A stretch of DNA of 42,681 nucleotides, from positions 1-42,681 of the forward strand of contig JBPCVQ010000432.1 in assembly GCA_051010395.1 (NCBI GenBank), in the 5' to 3' direction. A program made the position numbers and the translations under genes. Shown here piece after piece: positions 24,585-32,475 of this stretch. The number at the start of each line of letters is the position of its first letter. The stretch's first letter is position 1. Source of the stretch: JANQPX01 sp051010395 (GTDB lineage Bacteria > Pseudomonadota > Alphaproteobacteria > Geminicoccales > Geminicoccaceae). Below the pieces are notes generated by a model that made no database searches, had not been told where the DNA came from, and saw nothing but the letters and a program-made list of their open reading frames with translations.

Positions 24585-25379
24585 ATGTATGAATTCAATA
24601 TACGTAAACCCGGTTCGGTGGACCTTGCGGTTACGGCCCTGAAAGGGGCTGAAGACGGCAAATATCTGGCCGGTGGCATGACCTTGCTGCCGACGCTGAA
24701 GCAGCGTCTGGCCTCGCCGTCGGATCTGGTTGACCTCGGCGAAGTCGCTGAGCTCAAGGGCATCAGTGAAGAAGGCGGTGCGCTCAAGATCGGTGCCATG
24801 ACCACCCACGCAGAGGTCGCCGCCTCCGAGGCAGTGCGCTCGGCTATTCCGGCGCTTGCTCATCTGGCAGGGCATATCGGCGACCCGCAGGTGAGAAACC
24901 GCGGAACCATCGGCGGCTCGATCGCCAATGCGGATCCGGCGGCGGACTATCCGGCGGCGATCGTCGGGCTGAACGCGACGGTGCATACCAACCAGCGCAC
25001 CATCGCCGCCGACGACTTCTTCACCGGCATGTTCGAGACGGCGCTTGGTGATGACGAGATCATTACCGCGGTGAGCTTCCCCAAGCCGGAAAAAGCCGGG
25101 TACGAAAAATTCCCGAACCCGGCCAGCCGTTATGCGATCGTCGGTGTCATGGTGGCTCAGACCGGCGGGCAGACCCGGGTCGCTGTTACGGGGGCGGGGC
25201 CATCGGTTTTCCGCTCCAGCGATGCGGAAAGCGCGCTCTCCTCTAACTTCTCCGCCGACGCGCTGGCTAATCTGTCGACCAGCTCCGCCGATCTCAATAG
25301 TGATATCCACGCCAGCGCCGAGTATCGTGCTCATCTAGTCGGCGTTATGGCGAAGCGGGCGGTGGCTGCGGCAACATGA
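24585..25379 (+). CDS. coxM: Molybdenum hydroxylase FAD subunit, CoxM type
   Basis: The 264-residue FAD subunit accepts electrons from CoxS and hands them to an acceptor such as quinone. Both FAD-binding segments of the family are present: YLAGGMTLLPTLKQRL (usually AGGxSLxP) near residue 28 and RNRGTIGGSIANADPAADYP near residue 104. The C-terminal CODH-type domain follows with FPNPASRYAIVGV. ATG 24585 follows a run of six G that can act as ribosome-binding site, 14 bases after coxL. A terminator 27 bases after the stop closes the coxG-S-L-M unit. Confidence 0.95.
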   Translation: MYEFNIRKPGSVDLAVTALKGAEDGKYLAGGMTLLPTLKQRLASPSDLVDLGEVAELKGISEEGGALKIGAMTTHAEVAASEAVRSAIPALAHLAGHIGDPQVRNRGTIGGSIANADPAADYPAAIVGLNATVHTNQRTIAADDFFTGMFETALGDDEIITAVSFPKPEKAGYEKFPNPASRYAIVGVMVAQTGGQTRVAVTGAGPSVFRSSDAESALSSNFSADALANLSTSSADLNSDIHASAEYRAHLVGVMAKRAVAAAT

Positions 25380-25405
25380 TCCGCTGATCAAAAAGACCTT
25401 TGTTG

Positions 25406-25440
25406 CAAAAGGGGGGCTGTCAAGGCTCCCCTTTTGTTTG
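25406..25440 (+). terminator. Rho-independent terminator after coxM
   Basis: Stem CAAAAGGGG (25406-25414) with CCCCTTTTG (25428-25436), further inner G-C pairs and a TTTG tail. It ends the cox operon 38 bases before the AEC carrier gene, which should therefore have its own promoter or depend on read-through. Confidence 0.8.
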
Positions 25441-25477
25441 GGGCTGCTCCCATCGTTTGAACGATCGGACCTGATCC

Positions 25478-26434
25478 TTGGACAGCATCGTCACGTTGGT
25501 CGTTCCCCTGTTTTCGGTTATTTTCATCGGTTTTGCCGTCGGCAAGCTGGGTGGGATCGATCAGGCGGGGGTACGGACGCTCGTGGCGTTCGTTTTCTCT
25601 CTCGCCATGCCTGCTCTCATCTTCCGCCTGATGGCTGGCACCGACATCGGCGGCATCGATGATTGGCCGGTGGCGGGCGCCTATCTCTCAGCGCAATTGC
25701 CGATCTTCATCGGAGGTTTGATGATCGGTGGCTGGCTGCTTCGCCAGTCTATGGCCGAGACCACGATCCAGGCCTTTGGTTCGAGCTTCTCTAACGGTGT
25801 CGTTCTTGGACTTCCCTTGGTGCTCAGTCTCTACGGCGAGCGCGCCGCCGTGCCAGCTCTCCTGATCATCATGCTCGACATCGCCATTTTCAGCGTGATC
25901 ACGCTGCTCTTGGAGATCGCCAGCCTACGTGACAAACCTGACGTGTCGCCGCGCCTTTCGATCATGCTGCGTGACCTTGTCTTGTCGGTCGGGAGCAATC
26001 CCTTAATCCTGTCGACTGTTCTCGGTGTTGGTTTCGGCGCATCGGAGCTGGCGCTGCCGGGTGCTGTCGACAAGACGTTGGCCTTTCTCGGTCAGGCGGG
26101 GCCCCCAGCTGGCCTTTTTGCACTTGGCGCCACGCTCGGTCTGCGGAATATCAAAGGCCAGGTGAAGCCAGTCGCAGCCATGATGCTGATGAAGCTTATC
26201 CTGCACCCCATCCTCGCATGGTTCGCCGTCGTCTTTTTGTTCGATCTTGATCCTGTGGCCATGAGTGTCATGCTCCTTTTTGCCGCCTGCCCGGTCGGTG
26301 CGAATGTCTATGTTTTCGCCGCCCACTACGGCGCTGCTCTGGAAACCAGCGCTACCGCGATTCTGCTGTCGACCGCGGTGGCAATGATCACCCTGTCGGG
26401 GTTGGCTCTCCTGCTTTCGCAAATGGTGGTTTAG
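25478..26434 (+). CDS. AEC (auxin efflux carrier) family transporter
   Basis: An inner-membrane protein of 318 residues with about ten helices in the AEC/BART pattern: VVPLFSVIFIGFAVGKLGGI, VAFVFSLAMPALIFRLMA, SFSNGVVLGLPLVLSLYGE in the first half, NPLILSTVLGVGFG in the middle, and AACPVGANVYVFAAHYGA in the second half. Bacterial members export or import small carboxylates such as malate, malonate or other organic acids; the substrate here is unknown. The start used is TTG 25478, which places the first family residues (IVTLVVPLFSVIF) correctly; no ATG lies near and the ribosome-binding site is weak. It stands directly after the cox terminator. Confidence 0.88.
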   Translation: MDSIVTLVVPLFSVIFIGFAVGKLGGIDQAGVRTLVAFVFSLAMPALIFRLMAGTDIGGIDDWPVAGAYLSAQLPIFIGGLMIGGWLLRQSMAETTIQAFGSSFSNGVVLGLPLVLSLYGERAAVPALLIIMLDIAIFSVITLLLEIASLRDKPDVSPRLSIMLRDLVLSVGSNPLILSTVLGVGFGASELALPGAVDKTLAFLGQAGPPAGLFALGATLGLRNIKGQVKPVAAMMLMKLILHPILAWFAVVFLFDLDPVAMSVMLLFAACPVGANVYVFAAHYGAALETSATAILLSTAVAMITLSGLALLLSQMVV

Positions 26435-26819
26435 AGCTGATTGCATCTCATTCTTGCAATCATAGACAACTTATGGTTTTATATGGTCGAGTGAACACAC
26501 CAATAAAGATCAGGTGACTTCACTGAAAAGCCTGTTGGTTGAAGGTATCGGGGGTTGATATTCTGATCGCCTTCAGCGAGTTATAGCCGTGCGAAAAGCG
26601 GGATCAGAATATTGCTCTTCTCGTTGAATAACTTACAGAAACATCGTCGGAATTTTTACGACTGGGTGGTGTTAGTGGCCCAGTAAGCAGACTGAGTACA
26701 TCAGAGAATATTTTCCAGATGGTTGCATCCAGACCTGATATGTGGTCCGGAAAGATAGTTAGGTGGGCATGCTCTGTTGTGCCTGATGGGAAAGTCACGC
26801 CTTTTCAAGGGGGGATCGA
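26435..26819. promoter_or_regulatory. Upstream region of the cytochrome gene with an 11-bp inverted repeat
   Basis: These 385 bases contain no convincing gene and are less GC-rich than the neighbours. Perfect arms ATATTCTGATC (26558-26568) and GATCAGAATAT (26602-26612) enclose 33 bases. Such widely spaced arms could be two half-sites for a looping regulator or a leader hairpin. A run of six G with GAT (26808-26816) is the ribosome-binding site for ATG 26820. Confidence 0.45.
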
Positions 26820-28445
26820 ATGGTTCGAGGTTTATGTGTTGCGTTGTTGTTAGTCGGAGGTGCTTTTTCGACGGAGGCTCGTTCAGCCACCGGCGAAACC
26901 AATGCACATTGGGACCTGCTATCACAGGAGGCTTATCCACGTGCAGCCCAGTGTGGTGTCTGCCATCAACAGATCTATCGAGAATGGTCGGCATCTAACC
27001 ATGCCTACTCCTCGATTTCGCCGATGTTCCACAAGTTCGAACAGAAGATCAACGATCTGTCGTCAGGCACGGTCGGTGCGTTCTGTGTGCGCTGTCATCA
27101 GCAGATCGGCACGCAGCTAGGAGAGACGCGCGAGTCTGCGCTCTGGCAGCGAAGCGGTATCGCGCGAGAAGGTGTCACCTGCATCACTTGTCACCGGGTC
27201 GCCAAGGAATATGGCAAGGTTAACGGAAATCGGCACATCATGCCGGGCGGCATCCACGCTCCGGTGAAAGGTGTCGCCGAGGGCGGCTCGTTCGACCAGG
27301 TGGTCGCCGATCCTGAATACCCGATCGCGACCAAAGAGGGCGAAGAGGGCATTCCCAGCCACACCGAGGTTGAGCCCTTCACCCAGATGAGCGAGAGCGA
27401 GTTCTGTGTGTCCTGCCATCAGGTCGCTGTGCATCCGAACATCAAGCTTGAGGTCGTCTGGGATCAATATCGCAACTCGCCCGCATTCGATGACGGCGTG
27501 ACCTGTCAAGAATGCCACATGGGCAAGACGCCGGGTGTGGCCGATGGCTACGAGGTCGGGCCGGTCGCGATCGTCAACGGAAAGCCGGTCGGCAATGAGC
27601 GCGAGCATCACAATCACGCCTTCTACGGGCCTGGTTATTCCATCGCGCATCCCGGCATCTTTCCTCACAATCCGGAAGCCGAGCGCTGGACGATCGACGA
27701 ATGGCTCCAGTTCGATCACCGTGCCGAATGGGGTTCCGATGATTTCGAGGTTGCCGTGATCGATGGCGAAATCAACGTCGACTTTCCGGAAGCCTGGGCT
27801 GATCCCGTCGATCGCGAAGAAGCCTGGCTGATCGTCGAGGACAATCTTGACCTGCTCGAGGAGAAGAAAGAACTACGTGCCGAAGTCATGAACAACGGTT
27901 CGAAGATCGATGGCCCGTTCTTTACTGATACGCCGCGCGTTGGCGAAAGCTTCTCCTTTGCCTACAACGTCACCAACACCAATCCGGGCCACAATCTGCC
28001 TTCCGGCTCGCTTGGTGCACAGCCCGAGATCTGGCTGAACGTGGCGCTTACCAGTCCTAGTGGTGAGACGGTATGGGAGAGCGGTTATGTCGACAGCTAT
28101 GGTGATATGGCGGATCTCCATTCCATGGACGTCGCTGCAGGCGCGATCGAGCATGACGATCAGCTCTGGAACCTGCAGACCAAGTTCCTGACCACCAACG
28201 TCAAGGGTACAGATCGCGAAATGCCGCTTCCGGTTAATTTCGACATCGATCCGATCCCCTTCATCCGACCGGGCGCGGTGCCGACCTCCGTGCTCAACCA
28301 CCCGCCCTTTATCCGCATGGAAGGGCGTTCGATTCCGCCGCTCGGCGACCGTAATGCCGAATACACAGTACCGGCGGATGTTATGAACGAGGCTGGCACC
28401 TATCGTTTGTCCGTCCGTCTGCGAAGCCGCGCTGAACCGATCTAA
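26820..28445 (+). CDS. Periplasmic pentahaem c-type cytochrome, C-terminus cut by an in-frame TAA
   Basis: A 541-residue protein with a signal peptide (MVRGLCVALLLVGGAFSTEARS) and five CxxCH haem motifs: CGVCH from Cys45, CVRCH from 89, CITCH from 121, CVSCH from 196 and CQECH from 229. The N-terminal half resembles multihaem cytochromes of the c554 group. Residues from about 370 look like a beta-sandwich domain (SFAYNVTNTNPGHNLPSGSL). The frame stops at TAA 28443-28445 after SRAEPI, but the same frame then runs open for 32 more codons (FMRFVEATIEMEQ onward) to TAG 28542. That tail reads like the natural end of the protein. The next gene encodes an outer-membrane barrel, so electron transfer through the envelope is possible. 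Confidence 0.85.
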   Translation: MVRGLCVALLLVGGAFSTEARSATGETNAHWDLLSQEAYPRAAQCGVCHQQIYREWSASNHAYSSISPMFHKFEQKINDLSSGTVGAFCVRCHQQIGTQLGETRESALWQRSGIAREGVTCITCHRVAKEYGKVNGNRHIMPGGIHAPVKGVAEGGSFDQVVADPEYPIATKEGEEGIPSHTEVEPFTQMSESEFCVSCHQVAVHPNIKLEVVWDQYRNSPAFDDGVTCQECHMGKTPGVADGYEVGPVAIVNGKPVGNEREHHNHAFYGPGYSIAHPGIFPHNPEAERWTIDEWLQFDHRAEWGSDDFEVAVIDGEINVDFPEAWADPVDREEAWLIVEDNLDLLEEKKELRAEVMNNGSKIDGPFFTDTPRVGESFSFAYNVTNTNPGHNLPSGSLGAQPEIWLNVALTSPSGETVWESGYVDSYGDMADLHSMDVAAGAIEHDDQLWNLQTKFLTTNVKGTDREMPLPVNFDIDPIPFIRPGAVPTSVLNHPPFIRMEGRSIPPLGDRNAEYTVPADVMNEAGTYRLSVRLRSRAEPI

Positions 28446-28544
28446 TTCATGCGCTTCGTGGAGGCGACCATCGAGATGGAGCAGGCCATGAACGAGTGGA
28501 TGGTAGATATACATCCCTACACGGTTGAGATTGATGTCCAGTAG
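28446..28544 (+). pseudogene. In-frame C-terminal tail of the cytochrome behind the TAA
   Basis: In the frame of the cytochrome the codons after TAA 28443 give FMRFVEATIEMEQAMNEWM and then VDIHPYTVEIDVQ before TAG. The strand ends of the beta domain appear completed by this tail. A single change from TAT or TAC to TAA would explain the break; a sequencing error or read-through are the alternatives. Confidence 0.6.
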
Positions 28545-28554
28545 GGGCGCCGCA

Positions 28555-30333
28555 ATGCGGCAGCTTAGATCACTCGGTAATGTCATCCTCAGCGGTACGG
28601 CCATGTCCTTGGTCATGTCGGTAGCAATGGCCGCCGAAGGTGATCGGGCAGATCAAGGAGGGGGGGGCTTTATGCCCCTCCCACTCCGCCCGGCAGCATC
28701 CGAACCGGCTGGAAAGCCTCTGGCCAATGGGCCTGTCCTGAAGGACGTGTCATCTAAGTCTTCTGAGCGATGGACAATCGAACGGCTGCAACCTCAGCCC
28801 AAGATGGTTCTGAGCCGGGTGGGGCCCAAGTTGAACCAGTTGCCGAAAGGCAATGCTGTGGCCGGACCGAAAGGTGCTCCCTGGCCGGTGATTATTCTCG
28901 CTGCAGGCGAGCCGGTCATCGGCAACGGGGCTCGTAAGGTCGAGTTCGATGAAGGGGCGTTCAAGCCGGATCCCGACTATGCCGACAAGCCTTATGATCC
29001 GAAGGCGCAGGTCGACATCTATGGTGGCAAGAGTGCTGTCGACACGCAGCGGCCGATCCTTGAGTTCGGCACCCCACTCTATGACGTCGGGCCTATTGAC
29101 GATGGAACCAATCTCCTTGGTCAAAAAAACCTGGTGTTCGGCCATCTCTATGCATTCGGCGATTGGCGAACGGCGGTTGCCTATAATGATAACGGCAATG
29201 GCGATGAAGTTGCTCAGATCGCGACCCGGCTCAATCTTGATGTCGATCTCGGCCTGACTGCGACCGAGAGGTTGCATGCGCTATTCCAGCCGCTTCAGGA
29301 TGATGCCCTATTCACTCGTTGCGAGTTCGCGGGTGAAGGCAGCATCGACGATTGCGAACTGGAATACAACTTCGAGCCGCAGACCGCCTTCTTTGAAGGC
29401 GATCTCGGTGCCATCACCGCTGGCCTGACCGGTAGCTACAACGACATCGACGTTCCGTTCACCGGCGGCTTCATCCCGTTGATCTTCCAGAATGGTGTGT
29501 GGCTGGAAGACGCGTTCATCGGAGGTGCCGCGTCGCTTCCTTCGCTGAACAGCAAGACCCTCGACATCTCGAATGCCGACTTCACAGTGTTCGGTGGTGC
29601 CGACAAGGTGACAGCTCCAGGTATTGCTGATGCAGCCGGCAACGTCGCCGACAGCAATGTCAATATCTATGGTGTTGCCGCTTTCGTCGAAACGCTGGAA
29701 GGCTATATCGAGGCCGGCTATGCCTATCTCGATGGCGAGGATGGAAATGCAGGCCAGGACTATCACTCGCTGACGGCGGCCTATACCGCGCGCTATGGCG
29801 GCTGGCTCTCCAACAGCATGCGGGTCGTGGCGAGCTTCGGTCAGGAAGAGACCAATCTCGAAGATGGCGACGAGCAGAACGGTGTGATGCTGCTCTCTGA
29901 AAACTCGTTCATCACGTCGAAGCCCTACACGCTTCTGCCCTACGCCAACTTCTTCCTCGGCATTGAGCGCCCCGTCCCGGCGGCGGATGCGACCGGTCTG
30001 TTGAAGAACACAGGCATCAACTTCGAGAGCGATGCTCTGACCGGCTTTCCGTTCCTGGATGACACCGGCCAGAATGCCTATGGCGGGGCGATCGGCTTGC
30101 AGTATCTCTTCGATCTGCAGCAGCAGATCGTGTTCGAGGTGGCGGCCGAGCGTCAGCTCTCCGACTTCTCCAACAGTTTCGAGGACGAAGTCGACAACCA
30201 GTATGCCCTCGGTGTGCGTTACCAGATCCCGATCACCAATGCCTGGCTGGTGCGATCGGACGCCATCTACGCCATCAAGGAGGATGATGACAACGCCGCT
30301 GGTGCTCGCGTCGAGCTTCGCTGGAAATTCTAG
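28555..30333 (+). CDS. Outer-membrane beta-barrel protein, hypothetical
   Basis: A 592-residue secreted protein. It starts with a signal peptide (MRQLRSLGNVILSGTAMSLV to AMA-AEG). A proline-rich and low-complexity region of about 130 residues follows, with an eight-G run at codons 36-38. The rest is built of alternating strands (HLYAFGDWRTAVAY, VNIYGVAAFVETLEGYIEAG, GGAIGLQYLFDLQQQIVFEV, YALGVRYQIP) and ends in VELRWKF. A terminal Phe after alternating hydrophobic residues is the usual insertion signal of outer-membrane barrels. I do not recognise the family. ATG 28534 and TTG 28525 are alternative starts that would overlap the cytochrome tail. It follows the cytochrome gene closely and probably shares its transcript. 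Confidence 0.75.
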   Translation: MRQLRSLGNVILSGTAMSLVMSVAMAAEGDRADQGGGGFMPLPLRPAASEPAGKPLANGPVLKDVSSKSSERWTIERLQPQPKMVLSRVGPKLNQLPKGNAVAGPKGAPWPVIILAAGEPVIGNGARKVEFDEGAFKPDPDYADKPYDPKAQVDIYGGKSAVDTQRPILEFGTPLYDVGPIDDGTNLLGQKNLVFGHLYAFGDWRTAVAYNDNGNGDEVAQIATRLNLDVDLGLTATERLHALFQPLQDDALFTRCEFAGEGSIDDCELEYNFEPQTAFFEGDLGAITAGLTGSYNDIDVPFTGGFIPLIFQNGVWLEDAFIGGAASLPSLNSKTLDISNADFTVFGGADKVTAPGIADAAGNVADSNVNIYGVAAFVETLEGYIEAGYAYLDGEDGNAGQDYHSLTAAYTARYGGWLSNSMRVVASFGQEETNLEDGDEQNGVMLLSENSFITSKPYTLLPYANFFLGIERPVPAADATGLLKNTGINFESDALTGFPFLDDTGQNAYGGAIGLQYLFDLQQQIVFEVAAERQLSDFSNSFEDEVDNQYALGVRYQIPITNAWLVRSDAIYAIKEDDDNAAGARVELRWKF

Positions 30334-30388
30334 GCAGCAGTGCTGCCGGGCTTGACCTTGATCTCGGTGGCGTGAAGTTGCTTTTTTT

Positions 30389-30698
30389 CTAGCGAGTGCT
30401 GATTGCGGTCAGGAGAATCCGTTCCACTACACCAGTGGAGCGGCAGCGCATCTGGAAAGCAAAGCTGCGATGTCCATAATCGCGGCCGACATCGGAAAAA
30501 CGGGGATCCAGTGCAAGCTGGGTCCCCGTCGTCGTTTTGGTGATCTCCAGACGCAAATCGGTACCGCGATAGAGAGGGGCTGATCTGATGCCGAAATTGA
30601 CCGGCGACAGGGGATCGAAACTGACCTGGTCGATCGTCGGGCAGGCAGCCCATCGGGTGTCGAGGTAATAGTGCCAGCACCAACGTCGTCGACTTCAT
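30389..30698 (-). pseudogene. Small secreted-protein gene with an apparent frameshift
   Basis: ATG at 30698 has a good CGGAGGG site and starts like a signal peptide (MKSTTLVLALL), but in that frame the rest is implausible. One base over, a sensible frame runs from about 30655 down to TAG at 30389: DTRWAACPTIDQVSFDPLSP, APLYRGTDLRLEITKTTTG, DPRFSDVGRDYGHRSFAFQM and VERILLTAIST. The span from ATG to TAG is 310 bases, one more than a multiple of three. A single-base indel near 30650-30680 would join both parts to about 102 residues. It may be a decayed gene or a sequencing error. The protein is not recognised. Confidence 0.4.
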
Positions 30699-30852
30699 GG
30701 GTTCATCCCTCCGGTTCCTTATCGAACCTTTGCCGTAATGATAGGCTCTGCTGAAAGGTAGGGGGAGTCTCGGGCCGGCACCAAGGGCTCGAAGCCGAGC
30801 GTGGCAAGCACTCCGATATGTAATCGTTGCATCGAGGCAACGAACCTGGCTC

Positions 30853-32475
30853 ATGCAGCTGGGCTGGCAGGGGACCAAAGCATTGCAAGAGAGACTGAAA
30901 TTCTGGGGTTGGGGTTATGAAGGCGTTGGTCTTGACGATGTCGAAGTGGAAAAGCTGAAGAGCTTCTATTCCGATCGTTTTGCTGTCGAATTCACGGATG
31001 GCCAACCGCCAGCACTGGACACGATCGACCTCTCGAAACCCAGACTTTCACCGCCTGCATCCCTTGAAGACATTTGTACCAGTGAGCCCCATGCGCGCCT
31101 GCTCCATACCTATGGCAAGTCCTATCCCGATTCGGTCAGAGTTTTCTCGCGCGACTTCGGCAACGCGCCGGACATCGTCGCCCGGCCAGAAAATGAAGCC
31201 GACGTTCAATCCGTGCTCGATTGGGCTACCGGTTCGAATGCTGCCGTCATTCCGTTCGGCGGCGGTTCGTCGGTGGTGGGTGGTGTGGAGCCCTCTGTCG
31301 GCGACGGGTTCAAGGGAACCATCAGCCTGGACCTCAAGGGCCTGAACCAGCTGATCGAGGTCGACGCGACCAGCCGTGCTGCTCGCTTCCAGGCCGGTAT
31401 TCTCGGACCTGATCTCGAAGCAACGCTCAAGCCCCACGGGCTGACGCTTCGCCATTTTCCGCAGAGTTTCGAGGTTTCCACCCTCGGCGGTTGGATCGCG
31501 ACGCGCTCAGGCGGGCATTTCGCTACTCTCTATACCCATATCGATGATCTGGTCGAGAGTACGCGGAGTGTAACGCCGGCGGGTGTCGTCGAGAGCCGCC
31601 GGCTCCCGGGTTCAGGTGCTGGGCCCAGCCCGGATCGGCTGATGATCGGCGCCGAAGGGGCGCTCGGCGTGATTACCGAGGCCTGGATCCGGCTGCAGGC
31701 GAGGCCTGTCCACAAGGCCGGTGCGGCCGTCGGTTTTTCCGACATCAAGCGTGGCGCCAAGGCCATCAGGGCGGTGGCACAGGCGGGGCTTTACCCTTCG
31801 AATCTTCGGTTGATCGACGCGAACGAGGCGCTGGTCAACGGTGTGAACCAGGGCGAGGAGGCGCTCCTGGTCCTCGCGTTCGAGTCCGCGGACCATCCGC
31901 TGGATGGCTGGATAGCGCGCGCTCTTGAGCTTGTGCAGGATTTTGGCGGTCGACTTCACCCGGATCTGAGCGCTGCCGAACGCTGGCGGACCGCTTTCAT
32001 ACGCATGCCCTATAACCGTGAGATTTTGACGCCCGCGGGCGTGATCAACGACACCTTCGAGACCGCGATCACCTGGGATCGTTTTTCCGAATTTCACGAC
32101 ACGGTAAAATCGGCGACCGAAGCGGCCATCCTGGAGGCGACCGGCGAACCCGGCCTCGTGACCTGCCGCTTCACCCACATCTACCCGGACGGCCCCGCAC
32201 CCTACTTCACCTTCCATGCCAAAGGGCGGGACGGAGCACTCCTGGAACAATGGCGTCACATCAAGGAAAGGGCGTCGGATGCCCTGATCGAAGCCGGCGG
32301 CACGATCACGCACCACCACGCCGTCGGCCGCGATCACATGCCCTGGTATGAACGGCAGCGACCCAACCTGTTCGGCGAAGCGCTCATAGCCGCCAAGCGA
32401 AGCCTCGATCCGGCCGGCATCCTAAACCCGGGCGTCATCGTTCCCCTTGACCGTGGCGAACGGCAGGCCGGCTGA
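30853..32475 (+). CDS. FAD-dependent alkyl-DHAP-synthase-like oxidase (FAD_binding_4)
   Basis: A 540-residue cytosolic flavoprotein of the vanillyl-alcohol-oxidase superfamily. The FAD domain holds VIPFGGGSSVVGGVEP and the later LGGWIATRSGGHFATLYTHI and MIGAEGALGVITEAWIRL. The N-terminal RLKFWGWGYEG and the C-terminal THIYPDGPAPYFTFH with THHHAVGRDHMPWYERQRP are typical of alkylglycerone-phosphate synthase relatives, where the His cluster is catalytic. In eukaryotes that enzyme forms the ether bond of ether lipids. In bacteria the homologues are often of unknown substrate and may be hydroxy-acid or glycolate-type dehydrogenases. The ribosome-binding site is weak. The last 54 bases overlap the 3' end of the glycosyltransferase gene on the other strand. 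Confidence 0.85.
   Translation: MQLGWQGTKALQERLKFWGWGYEGVGLDDVEVEKLKSFYSDRFAVEFTDGQPPALDTIDLSKPRLSPPASLEDICTSEPHARLLHTYGKSYPDSVRVFSRDFGNAPDIVARPENEADVQSVLDWATGSNAAVIPFGGGSSVVGGVEPSVGDGFKGTISLDLKGLNQLIEVDATSRAARFQAGILGPDLEATLKPHGLTLRHFPQSFEVSTLGGWIATRSGGHFATLYTHIDDLVESTRSVTPAGVVESRRLPGSGAGPSPDRLMIGAEGALGVITEAWIRLQARPVHKAGAAVGFSDIKRGAKAIRAVAQAGLYPSNLRLIDANEALVNGVNQGEEALLVLAFESADHPLDGWIARALELVQDFGGRLHPDLSAAERWRTAFIRMPYNREILTPAGVINDTFETAITWDRFSEFHDTVKSATEAAILEATGEPGLVTCRFTHIYPDGPAPYFTFHAKGRDGALLEQWRHIKERASDALIEAGGTITHHHAVGRDHMPWYERQRPNLFGEALIAAKRSLDPAGILNPGVIVPLDRGERQAG

Noticed and set aside
30330..30878. A 182-codon minus-strand gene
   Set aside because: Its start lies in the flavoprotein promoter and its product looks random; a shorter frameshifted gene inside it explains the region better.
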